Shown in pieces: positions 40,663 through 49,796 of a DNA stretch of 64,000 nt (within the stretch, counting starts at the first letter, position 1; each line of letters opens with the position of its first letter). The notes beneath the pieces were generated by a model. That model was given only the letters and a program-made list of their open reading frames with translations, had not been told where the DNA came from and made no database searches. This DNA comes from Planctomycetaceae bacterium (GTDB taxonomy: Bacteria; Planctomycetota; Planctomycetia; Planctomycetales; Planctomycetaceae): positions 62,001-126,000 of the forward strand of contig JANSXP010000001.1 in NCBI GenBank assembly GCA_024742875.1. The letters are read 5' to 3'. Both the position numbers and the translations under genes were made by a program.

Positions 40663-41370
40663 TCAGGGGTCTTCATAAACTTCGGGGCCATCAAGGAAGG
40701 CCAGCGTGAAGCCGATGAACCAGAAATCCGAGTCCCGCCCGTCGGTCGTGAAATGGTACTGGGCACTTGCCGTCAAACGCAGGTCGCTGGTCAGCCAGTA
40801 ATGCATCCCCAGTTCCGGATAAACGGACGCCATAAACTCCGGATCCGCTTTGCGTTCTCCACGTTCGTCAATGCTGCCGTCGTCGTCGTTGTCACGGCCG
40901 TCGGTCACCGCCAGTGTGCTGTTGGTGTTGCCGCCGATAAACGTGCCGATGCCGGCAAAGGGAGCCAGTCGCGACGGAGACTGGGCTCGCAGGCCCAGGT
41001 CGAGTCCGGCGAACCAGTCTTCGGCACCCGTGCCCACCAGACCTTTGAGCCCGATGCGTGATTCGACCGCCGGGTGGGCGTATTCAAAGCGACCAATCTC
41101 AGCGCCCAGCGCTGTCGGTTCGTCAGCGCCTGCAGCTCCAAAGTAGTAGCCGCCACGGCCATCCACATAGCGGGCATCGCTGGCCTGCTTGATCATGCGG
41201 GCCACTTTCTCGCCCTCATTGCCGGAATATGGTTTGTCATATTTGGCAGCGTACACCTCATCATCCATCGCCCACCGCGACGTACCGATTCCGGCACAGC
41301 CCGAGCAGGCCAGGATGGGCAGGACGGCGACCAGGGCGGTCGGCAGATTGAGGAACACGATGACCCGCAT
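40663..41370 (-). CDS. Hypothetical lipoprotein/outer-membrane-like protein
   Basis: Signal with LPILACSGCAGIG lipobox-like; alternating C-terminal region (LTASAQYHFTTDGRDSDFWFIGFTLAFLDG). Confidence 0.65.
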   Translation of the reverse strand: MRVIVFLNLPTALVAVLPILACSGCAGIGTSRWAMDDEVYAAKYDKPYSGNEGEKVARMIKQASDARYVDGRGGYYFGAAGADEPTALGAEIGRFEYAHPAVESRIGLKGLVGTGAEDWFAGLDLGLRAQSPSRLAPFAGIGTFIGGNTNSTLAVTDGRDNDDDGSIDERGERKADPEFMASVYPELGMHYWLTSDLRLTASAQYHFTTDGRDSDFWFIGFTLAFLDGPEVYEDP

Positions 41371-41676
41371 GTCGGAATGGCTGGGGAGAAAGAGCAGAGA
41401 GAGAGGAGTGAATTCCGAACACCGCAGGCTATGTCAGGATCGCCAAACAGGTCAACGCGAAGTTTCGGCCGCGGACGGAGCGGTTTGTCGATGCGCAACC
41501 TGTTGTCGTATTTTGTGTTGCGTGATGGTCGGCCGCCGCGGCCCGAGTACGCCCGCGTGGCAGCGATCGTCAGATTGATGCGTCCTGGGCAGAATTCCTG
41601 GGCTAGGTTGCAGTGTTGCCCATTGTCAACGCACCCCTTCCGCCCGACGCATCGCTACAACCCCTACGAACGTCCC

Positions 41677-43422
41677 ATGACTGCTGCCTCTGTTTCGTGT
41701 GAATTGACGCCCGCCGACAATCGCTCTGCCCTCACCACCCGCATTCTGTGGCTGTGCGTGTTTGTGATGCTGGGACTGGTGGTCATGTCACGCAGCAAAG
41801 CGGATCCGGATTTGTGGGGGCACGTGACCTATGGGAAGGAAGTCATCCGCGATGGCCATCTGCATGAGCACACCACCTGGTCTTATGCGGTGGACGACTT
41901 TCGCTGGGTCAATCACGAGAACATCGCCGAACTGATGCTGGCCACCGCTGATCGAGTGGGCGGTCAGGCAGGACTGCTGCTCGTCAAGTCTTTGCTGACA
42001 CTGGTGGTGCTGGGGGTGCCGGTGTGGGTGGCCTGTCAATTTGGCGCCGGTCTGCTGACCTGTTTCGCGATTGTCGTGATGCTGTCATTCAATATTTCGT
42101 TTCACTGGCTCGTGCGACCTCACATGCTCAGCTATGCGTGCGGCGCTCTGCTGATGGGGCTGGTCGCCATCGGCCTGCCGGGGGCCGTCCGCCAGCGAAA
42201 GTCGGGCGAGCGGTTTGGCAAAGTGCTGTGGCTGGTGCCGCCGCTGATGTGCTTCTGGACCAACTCACACGGCGGTTATCTGGCCGGCATGGCCATCCTG
42301 ATGGCCTGGCTGGGACTGGACGCCATCGAACTGTTGTTCACGCGCGACGAACGCTTCTGGCCGACCGTGCGTCATCACGCGGTGCTGTACGCGGCAACGG
42401 TTATCGCCTGTCTGATCAATCCGTACGGACTGGAGCTGCACACCTGGATGCTGTCGTCACTGGGCCGTCCGCGACCGGAAATCAGTGAGTGGGCGCCCCT
42501 GCCACTGCTGAGTGTGGATGGACTGCCGTTCTGGGGACTGGCACTGGCAGCGTTCCTGTGTTTGAAACGCACGCAGCAGGCAATTCGCTGGCCTGGTCTG
42601 ATTGTGACCGCTCTGCTGGCCTGGCAGGCCGTGAAGCATCATCGTCATCTGCCGTTTGTGGCCATGATGGCGGCCATCGTTCTGGCACCGCACATCGAAT
42701 CCGTATTCCAACAGCTGCTGTCTTCGTTCCGCGCTCGTCTGCCGCAGAATGTCACGTCCACACCATCAACCCAATCAACGGGCCGCGGTGGCCTGCTGAT
42801 TCCCGCCGTGCTGCTGATCGCCCTGTGCGCCGCTCAGTATCCGCGCCAGGCGATGCTTCACGTTGACAAAAACTACTACCCGGTCAGTGCCATGCAGTAC
42901 ATGGCCGATCATGAACTTGAGGGCAACGTGTTCGTCACGTTCAACTGGGCGCAGTACGCTTTGGCCGTGTTCTCCGACAGCAGCCCGCAGTCACGAATTG
43001 CCTTCGATGGGCGATTTCGTACGTGCTACCCGCAGGACGTGATCGACATGTATTTTGACTTCATCCTTGGTGATCTGCCGCAGGATGTGCGTTACCGGGA
43101 ACAGGCGTCCGGCCCGTTCGACCCCACGCGGTGCCTGGATTACAAAAATCCGAATCTGGTGCTGTTTGAACGCAGTCGGAAAAACTGCGTGACGACCATG
43201 GAGTCTGTCAGTGGCGAATGGTGTCTGCTGTATCAGGACAGCCTCGCCCAGTTGTGGGGGCGTCGCACAGTTTACGATGATTCGTCACTGGACACTTTTC
43301 TACCACCAGGCGAGCGTCATATCTCGGACGACGAGCAGCAGGAATCTGTGGCCTGGCCCGCGTTTCCCGTGTCCTCCGCCGCTCGACAGCTGGCCGGTCG
43401 CCCAGCATCCGACATTCGCTGA
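41677..43422 (+). CDS. Polytopic membrane protein (glycosyltransferase-39-like topology)
   Basis: Multiple TMs; DPDLWGHVTYGKEVIRDGHLHEHTTWSYAVDDFRWVNHENIAELMLA; ATG at 41677 favoured over ORF start 41074. Confidence 0.75.
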   Translation: MTAASVSCELTPADNRSALTTRILWLCVFVMLGLVVMSRSKADPDLWGHVTYGKEVIRDGHLHEHTTWSYAVDDFRWVNHENIAELMLATADRVGGQAGLLLVKSLLTLVVLGVPVWVACQFGAGLLTCFAIVVMLSFNISFHWLVRPHMLSYACGALLMGLVAIGLPGAVRQRKSGERFGKVLWLVPPLMCFWTNSHGGYLAGMAILMAWLGLDAIELLFTRDERFWPTVRHHAVLYAATVIACLINPYGLELHTWMLSSLGRPRPEISEWAPLPLLSVDGLPFWGLALAAFLCLKRTQQAIRWPGLIVTALLAWQAVKHHRHLPFVAMMAAIVLAPHIESVFQQLLSSFRARLPQNVTSTPSTQSTGRGGLLIPAVLLIALCAAQYPRQAMLHVDKNYYPVSAMQYMADHELEGNVFVTFNWAQYALAVFSDSSPQSRIAFDGRFRTCYPQDVIDMYFDFILGDLPQDVRYREQASGPFDPTRCLDYKNPNLVLFERSRKNCVTTMESVSGEWCLLYQDSLAQLWGRRTVYDDSSLDTFLPPGERHISDDEQQESVAWPAFPVSSAARQLAGRPASDIR

Positions 43423-43552
43423 GCGGGTGACGGCCGTTTCTGAGTCGACACACGGGATGTCCCGCCACCTGTCCTGACATCTGCCCGTTGAGACATTGAG
43501 CAGCGACGATTAGGATCGCCCGTGTGACTGTTCCTTTTGCGGGAGTCTGCTG

Positions 43553-44821
43553 ATGCGATTGCTGATCCTGTGCGCGGCGCTGTGTGGGCCGCTGAAGGCT
43601 GATGAGGCGAACAAACCGTCCGACGTCGGGACCATATCTCAGCCTGGGGTTGTCCCACTGCGACCGGAGTCCGGCCGATACGTGGAGATCGAAGACGGCT
43701 TCATGGTGCCCTATCAGGTGCAGATTCCCGGCACGGATCAGAAGATCTGGATGGAGCCGATCCCGGGGGGTGAGTTTGTGATGGGCAGTCCGGACGATGA
43801 GTCGGGCCGCACGGCCATCGAAGGGCCACAGACCCGCTGGCGCACGGCGCCGTTCTGGATGAGCCGCTGCGAAATCACGCAGGGACAGTTTCGGCCGTTC
43901 ATGAATCTGTACAGCGTGTTTCGGTCGGCCGAGTTTCGTCGCTTCACGGCTCTGGACAGTGACGATTTTCGTACCCGGCATGAAACGGTCGACGCGGTCA
44001 CTGCTCCGACGCAGTTGTACGAGCCGGACTTTCACTTTGAGTATGGCAAACAGGACGACATGCCCATGGTGACCGTCACGCAGTATGCGGCACGGCAATA
44101 CTCCAAGTGGCTGTCGGCCGTGACCCAGTCTTCGTTTCGGCTGCCCACCGAGTCCGAATGGGAGTACGCCTGTCGTGCCGGCTCCAGCACGCGTTTCCAC
44201 TTTGGAGACGACGAACGACAGCTGGCGGACTACGCTTGGTTCTTTGACAACGCGGCCAACGAGGGGCCTCAGGTGGTGGGGCAGAAAAAGGCCAATCGCT
44301 GGGGCCTGCACGACATGCACGGCAACGTGGCCGAATGGGTGCATGACCATTGCGCTGCGTATGAGACATCCGCTTTGGTTCGCGACGCCCAGCGTGACTT
44401 TGTCGATGTGGGGCGGCTGGATCCCAAGGCGGTCCGCGGCGGATCGTTTTCTTCCCCGGCGGATGCCTGCCGCAGCGCGGCCCGCCTGCCGTCGGACCAC
44501 GACGAGTGGCGGGAGTATGATCCGGACCTGCCCAAAAGTCCGTGGTGGATGGCCAGCGACATTGCCCGCAGTATCGGGCTGCGCCTCGTGCGTCCACTGC
44601 AGCCGCTTTCCAGGGATGATCAGGCCGTCTTCTGGGGGCCTGGCAATCGAGACACATTTGTGGACGTGCAGGATCGCATCAGCGAAGGACGAGGTTCCAT
44701 TGGCCGCGTCAGTCGAGAACTGATGCTGGCGATCGCCGCACGGCAGGCCCGTCGTAAAGCGGAGCAGGAGGCCAAAATTCGGCACGCCGCGGAAGTTCGT
44801 CGCCGCCAGCAGGGGCGTTGA
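43553..44821 (+). CDS. SUMF1/FGE-sulfatase domain protein
   Basis: IPGGEFVMGSPDDESGR, SSFRLPTESEWEYACRAGSSTRFHFGDDE, NRWGLHDMHGNVAEWVHD, VRGGSFSSPADACRSAARL. Confidence 0.92.
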   Translation: MRLLILCAALCGPLKADEANKPSDVGTISQPGVVPLRPESGRYVEIEDGFMVPYQVQIPGTDQKIWMEPIPGGEFVMGSPDDESGRTAIEGPQTRWRTAPFWMSRCEITQGQFRPFMNLYSVFRSAEFRRFTALDSDDFRTRHETVDAVTAPTQLYEPDFHFEYGKQDDMPMVTVTQYAARQYSKWLSAVTQSSFRLPTESEWEYACRAGSSTRFHFGDDERQLADYAWFFDNAANEGPQVVGQKKANRWGLHDMHGNVAEWVHDHCAAYETSALVRDAQRDFVDVGRLDPKAVRGGSFSSPADACRSAARLPSDHDEWREYDPDLPKSPWWMASDIARSIGLRLVRPLQPLSRDDQAVFWGPGNRDTFVDVQDRISEGRGSIGRVSRELMLAIAARQARRKAEQEAKIRHAAEVRRRQQGR

Positions 44822-44904
44822 TGGGGACTTGCAAAGTTTGCGAATGGCTGCGACCGCGGTTACCATCGCACTCCCGCCCGAATTCCTTCCACCAGATTGA
44901 AACT

Positions 44905-47900
44905 ATGCCATCTGTTGCTCGCTGGCTGACCGCCACGGTACTGACGATTTTCTGTGGTCCTGCTTCTGCCTTCACGCTGCTGACTGCCGTTCCGACGCCG
45001 ACGGCCTCTCAGGACAAACCGAAGAACGTGGCCCTGAATCGCCCCGTCACATCGAAGTCGGAACAGAAGCCCAACTTCCGTCGTCTCCTGACCGATGGTC
45101 GACTGGGGACGCGATTTTGTCCCTCTGGACCGCAGACGGATGAGTGGGTGACCGTTGACCTGAAGCGGGCCAAATCCATCGCCAACATCCGGCTGCACTG
45201 GGAAAAGCTGGAAGGCGTGGCTTATCGCTACATCGTGGAGGCGTCAGCTGACAACAGAGCGTGGACCACGATTGTCGATTTCTCAGACAACATTCAGCCT
45301 GGCGGCGTGCACACGCACGCGGTTACGGCAAAGGATGTGCGTTATCTGCGCACCACGTTTCTCGGCTCCAGCACGGGCGCCTGGGGATCGATCCGCGAAT
45401 TGGAAGCGTCGCCCGGGGAATTGCCGGATGTGAGCACGCTGGCCGCCGTTGATGCGCCCGTTCTGCCGACCCTTGATGATGTCAAAGTTCCTGAAGGCTT
45501 TCGCGCGACGTTGTTTGGTGTGCCCCCCAGGGTGAATTATCCGGTTTGTCTGACGGCGGCGGCCACGGGCGAAGTGTTTGTGGGCGTGGATGACCAGGGC
45601 TCGCTGGGCAAGGAATCCGGTCGCGGCAAGGTGTTGCGATGTATTGATACCGACGGCGACGGCACGGCCGACCAGATCAACGAATTTGCCCGCATGGATC
45701 ACCCGCGGGGGCTGGTGTATGACAACCGTTCATTGTGGGTGCTGCACCCGCCGTTTCTGACCGTGTTCCGGGATACTGACGGAGATGGCACCGCGGATGA
45801 GAGTGAACGGCTGATTGAAGGCATCAGCACCGAGGAAGTGGCCAAACGCGGAGCCGACCACACGACCAACGGCATTCGTCAGGGGATTGACGGCTGGATC
45901 TATATTGCCGTGGGAGACTTTGGTTTTCAAAAGGCGGTGGCCGTTAAAGACGGCACCGTGCTCAGTCGTCGTGGGGGCGGCGTGGTCCGCATTCGGCCTG
46001 ACGGCACAGAGATGGAGGTCTACTCCTGGGGGCAACGGAACATTCTGGATGTGGCCATTGATCCGCAGATGAATCTGTTCACCCGTGACAACACGAACGA
46101 CGGCGGTGGCTGGGATATTCGCCTGTCGCACGTGATGCAGACGGCCCATTATGGCTATCCGTCGCTGTATAAGAACTTCAGTACAGAGATCATGCCGCCA
46201 CTGGCCGACTACGGCGGCGGATCCGGCTGCGGGTCCATGTATTTTCAGGATGATCGCTGGCCGGAACCGTTTAACGATCTGCTGCTGACCTGTGACTGGG
46301 GCCGCAGTGAAGTCTTCAGTCACGACCTGCCCGCCCATGGTCCCACCTTTGATGCTCAGCAGGACACCTTTGTCCGCATCCCCCGGCCGACCGATATCGA
46401 TGTGGATGCCAGTGGCCGCATGTACGTCAGCAGCTGGAAAGATGGCCGCTTCAGCTACCAGGGAGAGTACATTGGCTTTGTCGCGCAAATCGTGCCTGAA
46501 GGTTTTACACCACAGCCCGCGCCCGATGTGGCATCACTGAAAGTTGGCGATCTGGTGCAGGAGCTCCGATCTCCGTCGGCCGCCATGCGACAGCACGTGC
46601 AGCGGGAGATTCTGCGGCGATTTGGTGATCGCCTGAAGAGTGATGCGGCGGATCGCACCAAAGACGAGCAGCAGATCGCGACGCTGCTGGCCGTGATGGC
46701 GGCCGACGCCAGCGAGAATCTTTCGTCGCGCGTCATTGCCGTGTACACGCTCAAGCAATTGCTGGGAGCCAGCAGCCATTCTCTGCTGGCAGATCTGATG
46801 TCAGACGATCAGCTGGCCGAACATTGCCTGCGCGCCATGGCGGATCGCACGTCAGAGCCGGGGGTCGACACGCAGTTGTTCGTCAACGCGCTGGCTCATC
46901 CGAATCCCCGCGTTCAGGCGGCCGCTCTGATTGGGCTGGGACGGCTGAAGGGGGCTGCTGGCGATTCTGATGTCAATTCGGTGGCGGACAGCATCCTGCC
47001 GATGACGAAGTTTGCTGCGTCCACGACCGAAGGCGACGACTGGCGAACCCCCCATCCGGAACGCGTGATTCCTCATCTGGCCGTGCAGACTCTGGTGCGG
47101 CTGCAGGCAGTGGACGCCTGTCTGGCGGCGCTGACCAGTCCCTACCGCGATGGCGCGTTGTGGGCGCTGCGATCGATGCACAGCCAGCAGGCGGTGGACG
47201 GACTGTTCAAAGTCCTCAGCACGCAGCGGGACCCGCAGTTGCGCAAAGACGTGTGGGCCACGCTGATCCGCCTGTATCACACAGAGGGAGCGTTTGTGCC
47301 GGGCAGTCCCAAATGGTGGGGCACCCGACCAGACACCACCGGGCCCTACTACGACCGCGAGACCTGGGAACAGTCTGATCGCATTGCGGCTGCCGTCAAA
47401 GTGGCACTGGGCGAAGGCGACAAGTCGCTCAACGAGTTTCTGACGGCCGAGCTGTCGCGGCATGTCGTGCGTTTGAAGGGATTGAGCCAGACAGAGCTGA
47501 TGGCCAGCCAGGAGCCGCAGCAGGCCATCCAGTTGCCTGCCGTTGATCCTGACAATCCCGCGCAGATCGCCAATATGTCGTGGGATGCTGTTCTGCAGCA
47601 GACGCTGGACTGTGAAGGCACGGCGACTGCCGGTGAAAAGCTGTTCCGCACGCAGTCGTGCGTCAACTGTCATACGTTTGCCAATGGGCAGCAGCCCAAA
47701 GGGCCGCATCTGGTCGATATCGGGAAACGCTACAGCAAAAAAGAGCTGATCGAATCCATCGTCCAGCCCAGCAGGAAGATTGCGCAGGGGTTTGACACGT
47801 GGGTCTTTGTGATGGCCAGCGGTAAGACGCACACCGGGTTTGTCGTTCTGGAAAGTGCGGAGACCGTCACCATTCGGCAGACGGACGGCCTGAGTCGTGA

Positions 47901-48027
47901 ATTGCTGCAGGACGACATCGATGACCGACTGAAGCAGGAAATCAGTATGATGCCCAAAGGCGTGGTGGGCAATCTGACCACACAGCAGCTGGCCGATCTG
48001 ATCGCCTGGCTGCAAACGCTGAAATAG
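44905..48027 (+). CDS. PVC-type membrane-bound dehydrogenase/haem-binding protein (F5/8C-like + sugar-dehydrogenase propeller + HEAT-like + cytochrome c)
   Basis: F5/8C-like N-terminus (RPVTSKSEQKPNFRRLLTDGRLGTRF), VPEGFRATLFGVPP propeller, C-terminal CVNCH; alternative start at 44821. Confidence 0.87.
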   Translation: MPSVARWLTATVLTIFCGPASAFTLLTAVPTPTASQDKPKNVALNRPVTSKSEQKPNFRRLLTDGRLGTRFCPSGPQTDEWVTVDLKRAKSIANIRLHWEKLEGVAYRYIVEASADNRAWTTIVDFSDNIQPGGVHTHAVTAKDVRYLRTTFLGSSTGAWGSIRELEASPGELPDVSTLAAVDAPVLPTLDDVKVPEGFRATLFGVPPRVNYPVCLTAAATGEVFVGVDDQGSLGKESGRGKVLRCIDTDGDGTADQINEFARMDHPRGLVYDNRSLWVLHPPFLTVFRDTDGDGTADESERLIEGISTEEVAKRGADHTTNGIRQGIDGWIYIAVGDFGFQKAVAVKDGTVLSRRGGGVVRIRPDGTEMEVYSWGQRNILDVAIDPQMNLFTRDNTNDGGGWDIRLSHVMQTAHYGYPSLYKNFSTEIMPPLADYGGGSGCGSMYFQDDRWPEPFNDLLLTCDWGRSEVFSHDLPAHGPTFDAQQDTFVRIPRPTDIDVDASGRMYVSSWKDGRFSYQGEYIGFVAQIVPEGFTPQPAPDVASLKVGDLVQELRSPSAAMRQHVQREILRRFGDRLKSDAADRTKDEQQIATLLAVMAADASENLSSRVIAVYTLKQLLGASSHSLLADLMSDDQLAEHCLRAMADRTSEPGVDTQLFVNALAHPNPRVQAAALIGLGRLKGAAGDSDVNSVADSILPMTKFAASTTEGDDWRTPHPERVIPHLAVQTLVRLQAVDACLAALTSPYRDGALWALRSMHSQQAVDGLFKVLSTQRDPQLRKDVWATLIRLYHTEGAFVPGSPKWWGTRPDTTGPYYDRETWEQSDRIAAAVKVALGEGDKSLNEFLTAELSRHVVRLKGLSQTELMASQEPQQAIQLPAVDPDNPAQIANMSWDAVLQQTLDCEGTATAGEKLFRTQSCVNCHTFANGQQPKGPHLVDIGKRYSKKELIESIVQPSRKIAQGFDTWVFVMASGKTHTGFVVLESAETVTIRQTDGLSRELLQDDIDDRLKQEISMMPKGVVGNLTTQQLADLIAWLQTLK

Positions 48028-48214
48028 GCGTCGTGCCCTGCCGATGCTTTCTCAAAGTCGCGTCGTCGAGCGGACACAACATCTTCGGTGGCGGTGAGGC
48101 GTGGAATAATGGGGCCACTCGTTTTCGTGGGTTGGCTGATTTGCCGGACCAACTCGTGTATCCTGCCGGTACGACGTACAGCCCGTGCTGACTGCCTGAG
48201 ACAGGACCCCTCCC

Positions 48215-49792
48215 GTGATCAATTTTCGAGCCACCGCCTTTCTGACGCGATCTGTGCGGCAGGATTCCCGTCTGCTCAGCCATCACGGTATGCGTGCCGG
48301 ACTGGCCCTGTTGATCCTGTTCCTGTTCTACACACAGATGCAGATGACGAGCCTGCGGGGGGCCGTCGGGGCCGGTTTTGCTCAGCAGGTGGTGCAGTGC
48401 TGCTACTGGTTTTTGACCATTCTGGGGGGCATCCACTTCAGCAGTACAATTGCGGAAGAAAAGGATGAGCAGACCCTCGCGCTGCTGAAGATGACGGGCG
48501 CTTCCGGATTTTCGATTCTCGCGGGCAAGTCCCTGCCGCGACTGGCGGTGGCCGTCCTGTTCCTGTTTGTCGTGGCCCCGTTTTTTCTGCTGTCCATCAC
48601 GCTTGGGGGCGTGCTCACACTGGGCATTGTGACGTCCATGCTCAGCATGATGACTTACGCTTTCATGCTCGGACAGCTGGGACTGTTCGCCAGCGTGCTG
48701 GCCTCCAGCACACGCCGCGCGTTCACGCTCACATGCATTTTGTGGCTGGTGTTTGAATTGCCACACTGGTGGGCGGGCCTGATTGCGGCCTCTCTCGACT
48801 ATCTGTTTGGCTCCGGATTCGCAGAGAATTTTTTGCCCTGGTGGTCCACGCTGTCGTCCTTCAGTCTGGTCAGCAATCTGAGCAGCACACTGCTGGCTTT
48901 TCAGCCGGAAGAAGTCTGGCAGCCGTATATGACGTATGAAGTCTGCGTGGGCGCCTGTTTCTTCTTTATCAGCTGGCTCGTGTTTGAACCGTGCACCAGT
49001 CGCGCTGTGAGTGAAGGCCCAACGGCTCAGATCACGCGGGGCGATGCGGGCAGCGTGCGGGACAATTCCCGCCCCCATCTGGATCCGGTGGCATGGAAGA
49101 CGTGGCGCTTTCTGTCCGGCGGCTGGCCGTGGCTAATCGTCCGCGCTGTGGTGGCGCCGGTCGTGATTTTTGCCGTGAGCTATGCTCTGGCGCAGATTTT
49201 TGGTGTGACCTTTGACGGCTGGGTGGTCGTGATGGGGGCGCTGTATATTGGACTGGCGTTCTGGCTGATTACCATCGCGCGGATGCTGGGGCGGTGCTTC
49301 AGCGAAGAAATTCACGGCGAGACACTGGCCTCTTTGGTGATGTTGCCTCGTCGCACGGGATATACGTTCTGGAGTCTGGTGAAAGGTGTGATTCCCGCCA
49401 TCCTCGCCTCATCGGTGACCTTCGCCATTTCTATGGGACTGCTGCTGCTGTGGGTCATGGTGGACGGCGAACTGGATGAGTTGCTGGAGGCGATGGTGCA
49501 GCCCTGGCTTTGGCATTTCCTCACCTGGGTGGCCGTCACGGCTCATTTGGGCGTGCTGCTGACCACTTATATCCGCTTTGGCGGGATGCTGCTGTCGGTG
49601 GCGATCTGCTGGTTTGGCATGCCCATTTTATGCGGCATGTCGATCGCTTTGGTCCTGTCGGGCGGCGGCGGTGGTGGCCGCGAGTTTTTTCAGTATCTGA
49701 TTCCCTTCGGACTGATCGTTTTTGAAGTCTTCATGTGTGCCATTTTGCAGCGTCAGATTCATGATCGTTTGATTCTGCTGGCCGGCAAATAG
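48215..49792 (+). CDS. Orphan ABC-2 type permease-like membrane protein
   Basis: Multiple TMs; TIAEEKDEQTLALLKMTGASGFSILAGKSLPRL matches the same segment in the other two permeases; no adjacent ATPase. Confidence 0.83.
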   Translation: MINFRATAFLTRSVRQDSRLLSHHGMRAGLALLILFLFYTQMQMTSLRGAVGAGFAQQVVQCCYWFLTILGGIHFSSTIAEEKDEQTLALLKMTGASGFSILAGKSLPRLAVAVLFLFVVAPFFLLSITLGGVLTLGIVTSMLSMMTYAFMLGQLGLFASVLASSTRRAFTLTCILWLVFELPHWWAGLIAASLDYLFGSGFAENFLPWWSTLSSFSLVSNLSSTLLAFQPEEVWQPYMTYEVCVGACFFFISWLVFEPCTSRAVSEGPTAQITRGDAGSVRDNSRPHLDPVAWKTWRFLSGGWPWLIVRAVVAPVVIFAVSYALAQIFGVTFDGWVVVMGALYIGLAFWLITIARMLGRCFSEEIHGETLASLVMLPRRTGYTFWSLVKGVIPAILASSVTFAISMGLLLLWVMVDGELDELLEAMVQPWLWHFLTWVAVTAHLGVLLTTYIRFGGMLLSVAICWFGMPILCGMSIALVLSGGGGGGREFFQYLIPFGLIVFEVFMCAILQRQIHDRLILLAGK

Positions 49793-49796
49793 TGTG

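Noticed and set aside
41074-41676. N-terminal extension of the + strand membrane protein ORF
   Set aside because: Overlaps the hypothetical lipoprotein on the - strand; ATG at 41677 precedes a sensible membrane protein N-terminus.
43208-44866. 552-aa ORF on - strand antisense to the SUMF1-domain gene
   Set aside because: Same codon-bias shadow effect; the sense protein has clear family motifs.
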